This document shows, piece after piece, positions 36,945-44,599 of a stretch of DNA of 64,000 bases. The DNA is taken from NCBI GenBank assembly GCA_038320345.1, contig JBBQED010000002.1:1-64000 (forward strand), given 5' to 3'. The notes beneath the pieces were generated by a model that was given only the letters and a program-made list of their open reading frames with translations, was not told the origin of the DNA and made no database searches. How positions within the stretch are numbered: position 1 is the first letter of the stretch; the number at the start of each line of letters is the position of its first letter. This DNA comes from JBBQED01 sp038320345. Lineage in GTDB: Bacteria; Bacteroidota; Bacteroidia; AKYH767-A; OLB10. Both the position numbers and the translations under genes were made by a program.

Positions 36945-37111
36945 GAATTAGATTCCTCTTACGACGGTAAGGCTACGGATCAAACTTCGGTGGGATGTCC
37001 TTTTTCTGCGGGCTTCGCCGCAGAAAAAGGAATGGTGTGGGCTCACCAGAAAACCTACCGATGCTGCGCATAAAAAAAGGTCTGAAAAAATTTCACAAGC
37101 GAGCTTGCAAA
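36945..37111. repeat. 167-bp tandem repeat, copy 2
   Basis: Second copy, identical to the first over long stretches but different near residues 36959-36975 and in the hairpin, whose arms are CCTTTTTCTGCGG and CCGCAGAAAAAGG. The third base of the left arm and its partner both changed (A-T to T-A), so pairing is kept while the loop is unchanged. The right end continues into the arm of the terminator at 37073-37129, which copy 1 lacks. Confidence 0.9.
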
Positions 37112-37129
37112 TTTTTTCAGACCTTTTTT
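37073..37129. terminator. Bidirectional 21-bp hairpin terminator
   Basis: AAAAAAGGTCTGAAAAAATTT at 37073-37093 is the perfect reverse complement of 37109-37129. The loop holds a small CAAGC-GCTTG stem. With A-run and T-run at the outer ends it can terminate transcripts from both sides, here between the plus-strand repeats and ssrA. Confidence 0.85.
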
Positions 37130-37130
37130 A

Positions 37131-37156
37131 AAAACCTACGGTTTTCGGTAGGTTTT
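37131..37156 (-). terminator. Terminator of ssrA
   Basis: Immediately after the encoded CCA of tmRNA, the minus strand reads AAAACCTAC, an eight-base loop and GTAGGTTTT, followed by T residues. The stem is 9 bp. Confidence 0.75.
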
Positions 37157-37157
37157 C

Positions 37158-37553
37158 TGGTGGAGCCGGTGGGATTTGAACCCACGTCCAGACAGGGAAT
37201 TCATAAGCTTTCTACATGCTTAGTATCAGCTTGGGTTGTAGGGAAGATGGTTGGAGAGATACTTACCACACCTTCCTTAGCTCCTTTATCTTACTATACT
37301 CCCGGAGCTTGAGTACAGCCAGTTTACCATTGTGATGCCCTGATCCCGATCCCGGTAAACGTGGGAAAGAGTAGGACAACTTGTCTAGCCTCCTAGAGGC
37401 CAGATTAAGCTAATTCCGCTTGGCAGAATTAAGCAGCAAGTGCATAAGAAGTTTCGCCAGTTAGACGATGAAGAGTTGCTTTTTACGGGACCACTCATAA
37501 CGCCCGGCATGCTTACCTACCAATCGCTCCTGCTGTCGATTCCTGTCGACCCC
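37158..37553 (-). ncRNA. ssrA: Transfer-messenger RNA (tag GETSYALAA)
   Basis: This RNA rescues stalled ribosomes by acting as alanine tRNA and then as mRNA for a degradation tag. The 5' end GGGGTCG pairs with CGGCTCC before A-CCA at the 3' end (7 bp with two G-U pairs, as in other tmRNAs), and the T-arm reads GTGGGTTCAAATCCCAC. The tag frame is GGC GAA ACT TCT TAT GCA CTT GCT GCT TAA (37429-37458), giving GETSYALAA. The length of 396 bases is in the usual range. CCA is encoded. Confidence 0.96.
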
Positions 37554-37572
37554 ATAATTTTAAGAACTGCCG

Positions 37573-37600
37573 CAAAGATAGCAATAATCATACCCCACAA
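37573..37600 (-). promoter_or_regulatory. Promoter of ssrA (TTG-N17-TATCTTTG)
   Basis: On the minus strand a TTG (37598-37600) and TATCTTTG (37573-37580) are 17 bases apart, matching the Bacteroidota promoter consensus in both boxes and spacing. The -7 element ends 19 bases before the mature 5' end of tmRNA. Confidence 0.7.
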
Positions 37601-37641
37601 GGTTTTAAGACACCGTGTCAGCTTAAATAAAAATGCTTTTA

Positions 37642-38340
37642 TTATTGAACTGCCGCTTTAAAATAACTCCAAAGTGATTCTTCAGGAGGATCAGCATGAA
37701 TCCGTATTTCTTCTTTGGTGACTGGATGAATAAACTTGACCGAACGTGAATGAAGATGAATTGATCCATCAGGATTACTGCGGTTAAATCCATACTTTAA
37801 ATCACCTTTTATTGGACAGCCCATCGCCGAAAGCATTACACGAATTTGATGATGACGACCAGTAATTGGATTGATTTCAAGTAAAAAGTAACCATCTGAT
37901 TTTGCAATAATCTTATAATTTAATTCGCTAAGTAATGCACCTTGTTTAGGCACGCTCGTCTGATAACTTTTATTCTGCTTTTCATTTTTCCAGAGGTAAC
38001 CTGTTAGATGTCCTTCCTCTTTAGGCGGCATGTTTTTTACTACTGCCCAATATGTCTTTTGCACTTGTTTGTCTCTGAAAAGTGCATTCATGCGCTCTAA
38101 GGCTTTACTGGTTCTAGCAAAAATTACTATTCCTGAAACGGGACGGTCGATGCGATGCACTGTTCCTAAAAACACTTCTCCTGGCTTATTGTATTTCGCG
38201 CCAATATATGCCTTAACACGATCACTCATAGGCGCATCCCCAGTTTTATCGCCTTGTACAATTTCCCCCGACATCTTATTGACGATGATAAGGTGATTGT
38301 CTTCAAACAATACCGGTAAATTCAAATGAGAAACTGCCAT
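37642..38340 (-). CDS. RluA-family RNA pseudouridine synthase
   Basis: A 232-residue enzyme that isomerises uridine in rRNA or tRNA. The catalytic segment VHRIDRPVSGIVIFARTSKAL holds the conserved Asp (HRxDxxxSG), and GRHHQIRVMLSAMGCPIKGDLKYG is the second family motif. It lacks the N-terminal S4 RNA-binding domain of RluC and RluD, so the target site is open. Its start is 18 bases from the end of panB and it ends near ssrA, with which it is codirectional. Confidence 0.9.
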   Translation of the reverse strand: MAVSHLNLPVLFEDNHLIIVNKMSGEIVQGDKTGDAPMSDRVKAYIGAKYNKPGEVFLGTVHRIDRPVSGIVIFARTSKALERMNALFRDKQVQKTYWAVVKNMPPKEEGHLTGYLWKNEKQNKSYQTSVPKQGALLSELNYKIIAKSDGYFLLEINPITGRHHQIRVMLSAMGCPIKGDLKYGFNRSNPDGSIHLHSRSVKFIHPVTKEEIRIHADPPEESLWSYFKAAVQ

Positions 38341-38357
38341 AAATGATCTTACGAGGC

Positions 38358-39173
38358 TCAGTATTGTTCTTTTTCGTTCGGAAAGTTCCGCGACTTCACA
38401 TCAGAAATGTAATGCTCTGTAGCAGATTTAATATCGTCGTAGAGATTAAGATATCTTCTCAAAAAACGTGGATTAAAATCTTTATTAATTCCGAGCATAT
38501 CATGAAGTACAAGCACTTGTCCATCGGTACCATTTCCGGCACCTATACCAATCGTTGGAATTTTTAAATGGGAAGATACTTCAGTAGCTAATTTGGCAGG
38601 AATCTTTTCCAAAACGATGGAAAAACATCCTAATTCTTCTAGCATTTCTGCATCTTCTCTTAAACGTTGAGCTTCTTGCTCTTCTTTTGCACGCACTACA
38701 TAAGTTCCGAATTTATATATTGATTGCGGTGTCAGTCCTAAATGTCCCATCACTGGAACACCAGCAGATAAAATTCTTTGTACGGCTTCTTTTACTTCTC
38801 TTCCACCTTCCATTTTCACACCATGAGCACCTGTTTCTTTCATGATACGAATTGCAGAATTCAATGCTTCTTTCGAATTACCTTGATAGGAACCAAATGG
38901 AAGGTCAACAATTACCAAAGCATGATTTACTGCTCTTACCACTGAAGCAGCATGATAGATCATCTGATCAAGTGTGATGGGTAAGGTAGTTTCATGTCCC
39001 GCCATTACATTACTGGCAGAGTCTCCCACTAAGATCACATCCATTCCGGCTTCATCAATGATTTTTGCAAGACTAAAATCATAAGCCGTAAGCATAGATA
39101 TTTTCTCACCTTTACGCTTCATTTCTTGAAGTGTATGAGTAGTAATTATTTTTAATTCGCCTTGAGTCGACAT
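38358..39173 (-). CDS. panB: 3-methyl-2-oxobutanoate hydroxymethyltransferase
   Basis: The first committed enzyme of pantothenate synthesis: it moves a hydroxymethyl group from 5,10-methylene-THF to 2-oxoisovalerate. The 271-residue protein has SMLTAYDFSLAKIIDEAGMDVILVGDSASNV with the Mg2+ ligands, VVDLPFGSYQ, GAHGVKMEGG with the active-site Lys, VMGHLGLTPQS, and TIGIGAGNGTDGQVLVLHDMLG. It precedes the RluA gene by 17 bases, probably as one transcript. No panC or panD is adjacent. Confidence 0.96.
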   Translation of the reverse strand: MSTQGELKIITTHTLQEMKRKGEKISMLTAYDFSLAKIIDEAGMDVILVGDSASNVMAGHETTLPITLDQMIYHAASVVRAVNHALVIVDLPFGSYQGNSKEALNSAIRIMKETGAHGVKMEGGREVKEAVQRILSAGVPVMGHLGLTPQSIYKFGTYVVRAKEEQEAQRLREDAEMLEELGCFSIVLEKIPAKLATEVSSHLKIPTIGIGAGNGTDGQVLVLHDMLGINKDFNPRFLRRYLNLYDDIKSATEHYISDVKSRNFPNEKEQY

Positions 39174-39206
39174 GAGGATGATTTTTAGGACCTAGTTGTT
39201 TCAGAT

Positions 39207-40418
39207 TCAATTTTCTTTCGGCAATACAAATTCCTTTTTTTGAGGATCAGCTTGCTGTGATGAATCTGGAGAAGTTTGCGTAGTAGTGGAGCTTCCTTTT
39301 CCTTTGGGATTTGTTTTTAAGTAAGTGGAAAGTGAGTCTCGTAATTGCTGATTTACTTTTTGGAGTTCTTCACTTTTTAGTTTTTCATTTTTAAGATTCT
39401 TAGAGAGATTAATTACAAGATCACCACCATCATTTCCTGCTACTAGCTCTTTGTATTTCAATAATTCCGTATTTACCTTTGTTAGAGAATCATAAGATAG
39501 TTGTGATTTTTTAATCTGAACATCTTGAATCTTGATGGTTTTTTGCAATTGCTTTCGCTGATCTTCATTATCATTTTCGGATGATTTAAGCGTTTCAATC
39601 ATCTGTTTGTAATCCTCAATATCTTCATTTTGCTTATTGATTTGGGTCTTTAAAGCAATGATAGATTCAGCAAGTGCCATCACATCATTTTCAGGAGTAG
39701 ATGGTGCATTTGTTTTAGTGTCGATGTTTTCTGGAGTGACGGAAGCAGCTTCTTGTCCTTTCTGGTTTGTAAACAGATATAGAAAATCAATCTTTCCTTT
39801 ACTAGAAGGTCCAATGATATAGCCAATATCTCCGGTTTTATATGCAATTTCAGAGAAGGACATCAGAAAAACATTGTTCAAATAGATATCATACTTTTTA
39901 TCAAATGTTCTGACTTCAAAAAGGTTCGGGATGTTCGGATTTTTAACCGCCGAAGATTTTACCCAGCCTCCCTCTTTAGAAGAACCACTTAAATAATTAT
40001 AGCGACTGGCCGTAATTTGTCGTAACCGATATTGATTTACTTTGTTGATCTCAAAAATAAATCCGCCTTGTCCACCAAGTTGAGCCATAAAAATAATTCC
40101 AATACTTCCTTCATCAGTAAGTGCTTTATCCAACTTAAAAGAAGTCACCAATCGATAAGCGTTCAAATTATTGGTGAAATTCCCCATTGCGGCAAAAGGA
40201 GAAACTGATGCTTTTCGTTGTAAGATATATTCTCCATCTTGAACCAACAATAGATTTTCTGCATTGGATACTGTGATCCAATAAGTACCAGTGCTATCAA
40301 AATTTTCACTCAGAAATAATTTATCGAATTTTTCATTCACCAAAGGAATGGGCGGCGTTTGTGAGAACGCAGAGAAAAAGCAACACAGCAGGAGGTAAGT
40401 CAGGGAGTGTAATTTCAT
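39207..40418 (-). CDS. Secreted lamin-G/concanavalin-like protein with coiled coil
   Basis: A 403-residue exported protein. The ATG at 40418 gives the signal peptide MKLHSLTYLLLCCFFSAFSQ; the 27 extra upstream codons do not look like coding sequence. The region 30-215 has the beta-rich pattern of a concanavalin-like domain (YRLVTSFKLDKALTDEGSIG, GGFIFEINKVNQYRL, YDIYLNNVFLMSF, GDIGYIIGPSSKG). From about 235 to 370 there are heptad-like, charged segments (LAESIIALKTQINKQNEDIE and following) that predict a long coiled coil, then a Ser/Thr/Gln-rich tail. Function unknown. A TACCTTTG element lies 15 bases upstream. Confidence 0.75.
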   Translation of the reverse strand: MKLHSLTYLLLCCFFSAFSQTPPIPLVNEKFDKLFLSENFDSTGTYWITVSNAENLLLVQDGEYILQRKASVSPFAAMGNFTNNLNAYRLVTSFKLDKALTDEGSIGIIFMAQLGGQGGFIFEINKVNQYRLRQITASRYNYLSGSSKEGGWVKSSAVKNPNIPNLFEVRTFDKKYDIYLNNVFLMSFSEIAYKTGDIGYIIGPSSKGKIDFLYLFTNQKGQEAASVTPENIDTKTNAPSTPENDVMALAESIIALKTQINKQNEDIEDYKQMIETLKSSENDNEDQRKQLQKTIKIQDVQIKKSQLSYDSLTKVNTELLKYKELVAGNDGGDLVINLSKNLKNEKLKSEELQKVNQQLRDSLSTYLKTNPKGKGSSTTTQTSPDSSQQADPQKKEFVLPKEN

Positions 40419-40433
40419 AAGCGGAGGCGTCCT

Positions 40434-40441
40434 CAAAGGTA
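40434..40441 (-). promoter_or_regulatory. -7 element (TACCTTTG) of the lamin-G-like gene
   Basis: Exact TAnnTTTG, 15 bases before the chosen ATG on the minus strand; it supports that start. No spaced TTG was found. Confidence 0.4.
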
Positions 40442-40450
40442 CAAAGAAAG

Positions 40451-40490
40451 AAAAAGGGAGACCGCTCGTTTTACCTTGCAGATCTCCCTT
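40451..40490 (-). terminator. Probable terminator downstream of the choice-of-anchor-B gene
   Basis: On the minus strand AAGGGAGA and TCTCCCTT form an 8-bp stem with a 21-base loop, followed by TTTCTTTCTTT. It lies about 115 bases after the stop of the gene at 40606. Confidence 0.6.
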
Positions 40491-40605
40491 GTTTTCCAAG
40501 CCGAAATGTTGACTTGAATAAATTAATTTGCGTATTTTAAATTCTTGATTTAGAGTTTAATGCTTTGAAATTTAATCACTTATATCTCTAAACCGAATTA
40601 CTTTT

Positions 40606-42948
40606 TTAATTTGATTTTACCACTTTCAATGGAATTCCAGATTTACCATTCGCTATTAATGTGATCAAATAAACGCCCGGATTCAAATCTTGACTGCCTT
40701 TTAGTTCAGATGAATAGCTAGTGATAGTTCCTTGAATGAGTAATCTGCCCGATAAATCATGAACCATAACTTCCATGTTCTCCAACGCCTGATCTGCAGG
40801 AATTTTGATCGTTAATGCATTGTTGAAAGGATTCGGATAGGCCTCAAAGTTAGTAGATGATGAGGGCTCTTTTATTCCGAGTGGACCATTACTAATATTA
40901 AATTTATCAAATCCGGCCTCAAGAATATTACCACTTCCAGGTTTGTCGGAAATACTTATGATAAGTTGCATATTAGGACCCGGAGGAAAGAAATTTGCTA
41001 CTCTTACAGCATTGTTATACCAAGTTGAAGAACCAGGACTACCCAACGTTACATAATCCACTTGAGCAGTTGTGATTCCATTGCTCAGATAAATAAATAA
41101 AGTATCAGCAGATGCGGCAATTACATTTGGCTGTATAAAAAACCATCTTTCATAATGAATATACGGATCATTAAATTGAGTGAGATCAAAAATCGGAGAG
41201 GTAAGCACCGTTGATCCATTATCTACATCATCAGTATTAGAATTACCGGGCAAGTTTCCAGTAACAAAACAGTAATTACTACAATCATCATTGGCATCAA
41301 CATCGGGATTAGCAAGAAAAGGTGTATAAATGGTACCTAAAGGAATATCTCTCACCCATCCTCCAGTTGTTGCAGTAGTACTTACTGTCCAATTATTATC
41401 ACTCACAAAATCATCATAATAACCAGCTGCAAGTTGAAAATCCAGAGGTGATGTACCATCCACTAAAATCGAAGAACACTGCGTTAAGAATCCCCATTGA
41501 GAAATAGAAATTTCATATACACCATCCGTTAAAGAGGTAAATCTATAGTTTCCATTAATATCAGTTAAAGCAGTTTCAGATCCATTTACACCACTGGCAT
41601 GAACACTAGCATTGGCAATAGCTGCACCACCAACTGCATTCGTTACCGTCCCTTCAAAAATGAATGGACTAAGTGCTACATCCAGTTGAGTTAAAACTCC
41701 GTTATTAAAACTAACACCTGTAATTGTTTTAGCATAGTAACCCGGTCTACTTACTTTCACATCAAAAGTTCCAGCAGTTAAAATTCCAGTTTTATATTCT
41801 CCGGTAAGTTTGCTATTAACTGTTTTTGGAGTATTGATGACTTCAATTTTAGCATTGAATAAAGGTAAGGTGGTAACTGAATCTGTTATGATACCTTCCA
41901 GATAACAGGCTCTTAAATAGGTGGGTTCAAAAACAAACAATCCTCCATAAGTATCTGTAGAAATAATTCTTCCAGATGGTAGATATGGATCAGCATCCCA
42001 ATTAAGGAAAGTCCCAGTTGGATAATTGCCGATTTCAACTATATTCTGTGGGCGTGCTGCATCACAAACTGTAATTTGACTACCATAGGAAGGATTGATA
42101 AGATAATCATTTAATACTCTCACGTTATGCACTTCTTCAGTAGGCATAGAATCCGTAAAATAATTATATACCGATTTTATATTTTGAAGATTACTAATAT
42201 CGAATACACCTAGAGGATCGTTATTATGTTCATCTGTAGTAAAAAGATATTGTCCATTATCCGATAACCAAGTATTATGACAGAATGCTCCAGGAGTAGG
42301 CTGTGTTGCCAGCAATACTGGATTGGCTTTGTTGGTTACATCGACAACACCAAATACTCCTGCATAGATTTCACCAGTATACATGGTGTCATTTCTTACA
42401 TAACCATCATGAACATAATTTTGATCATATAGTCCCGCATAGGTAGGATTCCATGGATCAGTGAGGTCAGCGATGATAGCACCCTGATTGGCGTAATTAG
42501 AACCAAATATGTAAATATATCCATCAGTTGCCGCAATGGTATGTGCTGAATTTACTTGTCCTGCGCAAGGACCATCTCCATACCAATGTTTCGATTGAAT
42601 GCTATCAGGAAGGTAACTTAAATTAATAATGATAACGCCACCGCCACCTTCACTAACCGCATAAGCGTAGTTGCCGTACGTTTTAAGTTCTCTCCATAAA
42701 CTCGACTGACCAGAGTTGGCAGGTACTGAAAATACTTCAACAAGATTTGATGGAGTAGTAACATCAACAATGGATACACGATCATCAGCTCCTACAAGAG
42801 CATACTCATTTCCCTGCGTATCGACATAATGCCAGACCCCAGCAACAGAGCCTGTATAAGATTTGTAACCCACCTGAGTTAAGTTCAGCTGAGCGTTTAC
42901 GATCCATGTGCTGAATAGTAAACAACTTAAGAGTAAGTATTTTTTCAT
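40606..42948 (-). CDS. T9SS protein with choice-of-anchor-B domain and two CarboxypepD_reg-like domains
   Basis: A 780-residue secreted protein. A signal peptide (MKKYLLLSCLLFSTWIVNAQ) is followed by an LVIVD-type beta-propeller domain (about 21-340; repeated units such as VSIVDVTTPSNLVEV, AIIADLTDPWNPTYAGLY, FGVVDVTNKANPVLLA), the layout known as choice-of-anchor B. Two carboxypeptidase-regulatory-like domains follow (about 345-505; GIITDSVTTLPLFNAKIEVI, GTVTNAVGGAAIANASVHA), then a beta-sandwich (about 510-685) and a T9SS sorting domain (FEAYPNPFNNALTIKI to the end). Likely a surface protein; the ligand is unknown. Confidence 0.88.
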   Translation of the reverse strand: MKKYLLLSCLLFSTWIVNAQLNLTQVGYKSYTGSVAGVWHYVDTQGNEYALVGADDRVSIVDVTTPSNLVEVFSVPANSGQSSLWRELKTYGNYAYAVSEGGGGVIIINLSYLPDSIQSKHWYGDGPCAGQVNSAHTIAATDGYIYIFGSNYANQGAIIADLTDPWNPTYAGLYDQNYVHDGYVRNDTMYTGEIYAGVFGVVDVTNKANPVLLATQPTPGAFCHNTWLSDNGQYLFTTDEHNNDPLGVFDISNLQNIKSVYNYFTDSMPTEEVHNVRVLNDYLINPSYGSQITVCDAARPQNIVEIGNYPTGTFLNWDADPYLPSGRIISTDTYGGLFVFEPTYLRACYLEGIITDSVTTLPLFNAKIEVINTPKTVNSKLTGEYKTGILTAGTFDVKVSRPGYYAKTITGVSFNNGVLTQLDVALSPFIFEGTVTNAVGGAAIANASVHASGVNGSETALTDINGNYRFTSLTDGVYEISISQWGFLTQCSSILVDGTSPLDFQLAAGYYDDFVSDNNWTVSTTATTGGWVRDIPLGTIYTPFLANPDVDANDDCSNYCFVTGNLPGNSNTDDVDNGSTVLTSPIFDLTQFNDPYIHYERWFFIQPNVIAASADTLFIYLSNGITTAQVDYVTLGSPGSSTWYNNAVRVANFFPPGPNMQLIISISDKPGSGNILEAGFDKFNISNGPLGIKEPSSSTNFEAYPNPFNNALTIKIPADQALENMEVMVHDLSGRLLIQGTITSYSSELKGSQDLNPGVYLITLIANGKSGIPLKVVKSN

Positions 42949-43116
42949 TTTTTTAGAATTGTTTCGGAACGATAAAGCTAAGCAATATTTAAGGTGCCAT
43001 CAACCCTATGACCGTAATTTTACAAAAAATCTGCAATGATTTTACCTCTGAAAACATTAAAAAAATCAAACCATACTATTCGACATGAAAAATCGACGTT
43101 TCAAGGCCAAATTCAG

Positions 43117-44007
43117 TTACTTGAGGCTTTTAAGAATTGCTTTTAAAGCGGTGAGTAAGGTTTTAGAAACAGGTACCATTGGGAGTCTTTGATGATCACT
43201 AGTGATCCCTAATTCATTTAATACTGCTTTTATTCCTGAAGGATTTCCTTCCGAAAACAGGAGTGGGAGGAGCGGAGCGAACTGATAATGTAACGTTCGT
43301 GCCTTAACGTAATTCTGCTTCCTGCACAATCGTACCATCTCTGAGAACTGAGCGGGGTAAGCATTTGCAATCACTGAAATTAATCCATCAGCCCCAGCGG
43401 CCATTAAGGGAAGTGTAATACTATCATCTCCAGAAATCACGAGGAATCCATCAGGCTTACCTTGAATTACCTGCATGATTTGATCAACACTACCACTAGC
43501 TTCTTTTATCCCAATAACATTTTTACATTCCTTGGCAATCGCAAAAACTGTTTGCGGTAAAATGTTTGATCCTGTGCGCCCCGGAACATTATAAAGGATG
43601 ATTGGTACAGGAGATGCTTTCGACAGCGCCTTATAATGATTTATGATTCCAGCTTGCGAAGGTTTATTATAATACGGAGACACAGATAAAATCGCATCTA
43701 CCCCAGTAAAATCAAATTCTTTTAAAGATTGAATTAGTTCGGCCGTATTATTTCCTCCTAAACCCAACACTACTGGTACTCTACCTTTAGCAGTCTCAAT
43801 TGCACATTTCAGAAGTGCTTTTTTCTCCGCATGGTTAAGGGTAACACTCTCTCCAGTAGTTCCCATCGGAACAATATATTCACACTTACCTTTGAGTACA
43901 TGTTGAATTAATTTCCGGAATGCATCAAAATCAATGTCCCCATTCTTTTGAAATGGAGTCACCAACGCAACTCCTGTTCCGATTAATTTTTTAGTGAGCA
44001 GACTCAT
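43117..44007 (-). CDS. dapA: 4-hydroxy-tetrahydrodipicolinate synthase
   Basis: Condenses pyruvate with aspartate semialdehyde in lysine and diaminopimelate (peptidoglycan) synthesis. The 296-residue TIM barrel has MGTTGESVTLNHAEK, the catalytic Tyr in IILYNVPGRTG (Y139) and the Schiff-base Lys in NVIGIKEASG (K168), plus VISGDDS. The length is standard. It overlaps the upstream hypothetical gene by 17 bases and runs in the order ligA - hypothetical - dapA. Confidence 0.96.
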   Translation of the reverse strand: MSLLTKKLIGTGVALVTPFQKNGDIDFDAFRKLIQHVLKGKCEYIVPMGTTGESVTLNHAEKKALLKCAIETAKGRVPVVLGLGGNNTAELIQSLKEFDFTGVDAILSVSPYYNKPSQAGIINHYKALSKASPVPIILYNVPGRTGSNILPQTVFAIAKECKNVIGIKEASGSVDQIMQVIQGKPDGFLVISGDDSITLPLMAAGADGLISVIANAYPAQFSEMVRLCRKQNYVKARTLHYQFAPLLPLLFSEGNPSGIKAVLNELGITSDHQRLPMVPVSKTLLTALKAILKSLK

Positions 44008-44545
44008 GTTGAAATAACTTAAAATAATGATTTACTTGTTCAATAAATTGTGAAAGCGTAAGTTGTTCCCCGGTGCTGATCATAAAATCATAAAACCGAG
44101 TAGATGCTTTTTCATACTTTCCGATTTTAAATTTTGCAGCAGATGAACCAACGATATAGCGAAATGGAATACTGTTTCCGGTGTGCATGTCGATAAGAAT
44201 ATCGAATTCCTTTTCGACAAAATTTCTAACAATTGGAGAAACTGGTTTAAAGTGCCAATTAAGATCTTTCTTGGTAAAAAAATCAAGACCCAATTTCGAA
44301 AACCGCATAGGAGGTAATTCAGGTTGATCATAATAACCCAGTGCTAGCACTTCTTTATGATGAACTTCTCGGACCTCCTTTACATATTTTTTAATGATTT
44401 CAAAATATTTTTCGCTGCTCGAATCGTATAAAATTCCTATTGTTTTAGCTCTTGCAAAAGTGATCAGTTCACGGTTATGATGGTGATTTCTGAATTCACG
44501 AAGGAAAATATAGTTGGCGAATTTTTGCCGTAGGGTTTTCTTCAT
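43991..44545 (-). CDS. Conserved hypothetical protein (DUF6913-like)
   Basis: A 184-residue soluble protein with a basic N-terminus (KKTLRQKFANYIFLREFRNHHHNRELITF), a central FAKTIGILYDSSSEKYFEIIKKY segment and a C-terminal FDILIDMHTGNSIPFRYIVGSSAAKFKIG motif. It resembles a Bacteroidota-specific family often placed next to dapA; I recall it as DUF6913 but cannot verify that. Function unknown. It overlaps dapA by 17 bases, so it is probably cotranslated, and lies about 50 bases after ligA. Confidence 0.75.
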   Translation of the reverse strand: MKKTLRQKFANYIFLREFRNHHHNRELITFARAKTIGILYDSSSEKYFEIIKKYVKEVREVHHKEVLALGYYDQPELPPMRFSKLGLDFFTKKDLNWHFKPVSPIVRNFVEKEFDILIDMHTGNSIPFRYIVGSSAAKFKIGKYEKASTRFYDFMISTGEQLTLSQFIEQVNHYFKLFQHESAH

Positions 44546-44599
44546 GTCTTTGTAAAAAGGTAAAGATATCGGTTTTTCCTTAGTGCTCTGAAAGCATTA

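Noticed and set aside
36828..37073. Reading frame over the 167-bp repeats
   Set aside because: The frame exists only because of the repeat; the region is palindromic and shows no codon bias.
36778..37111. CRISPR-like repeat
   Set aside because: Only two long adjacent copies without spacers; no cas genes.
36995..37312. Plus-strand reading frame with VEPVGFEPTS
   Set aside because: This is antisense to the T-arm and 3' end of tmRNA; the VGFEPT string is a well-known artefact of tRNA-like 3' ends.
37158..37553. Integration site of a genomic island at ssrA
   Set aside because: The duplicated ssrA 3' segment is inverted, not direct, and no integrase gene lies nearby.
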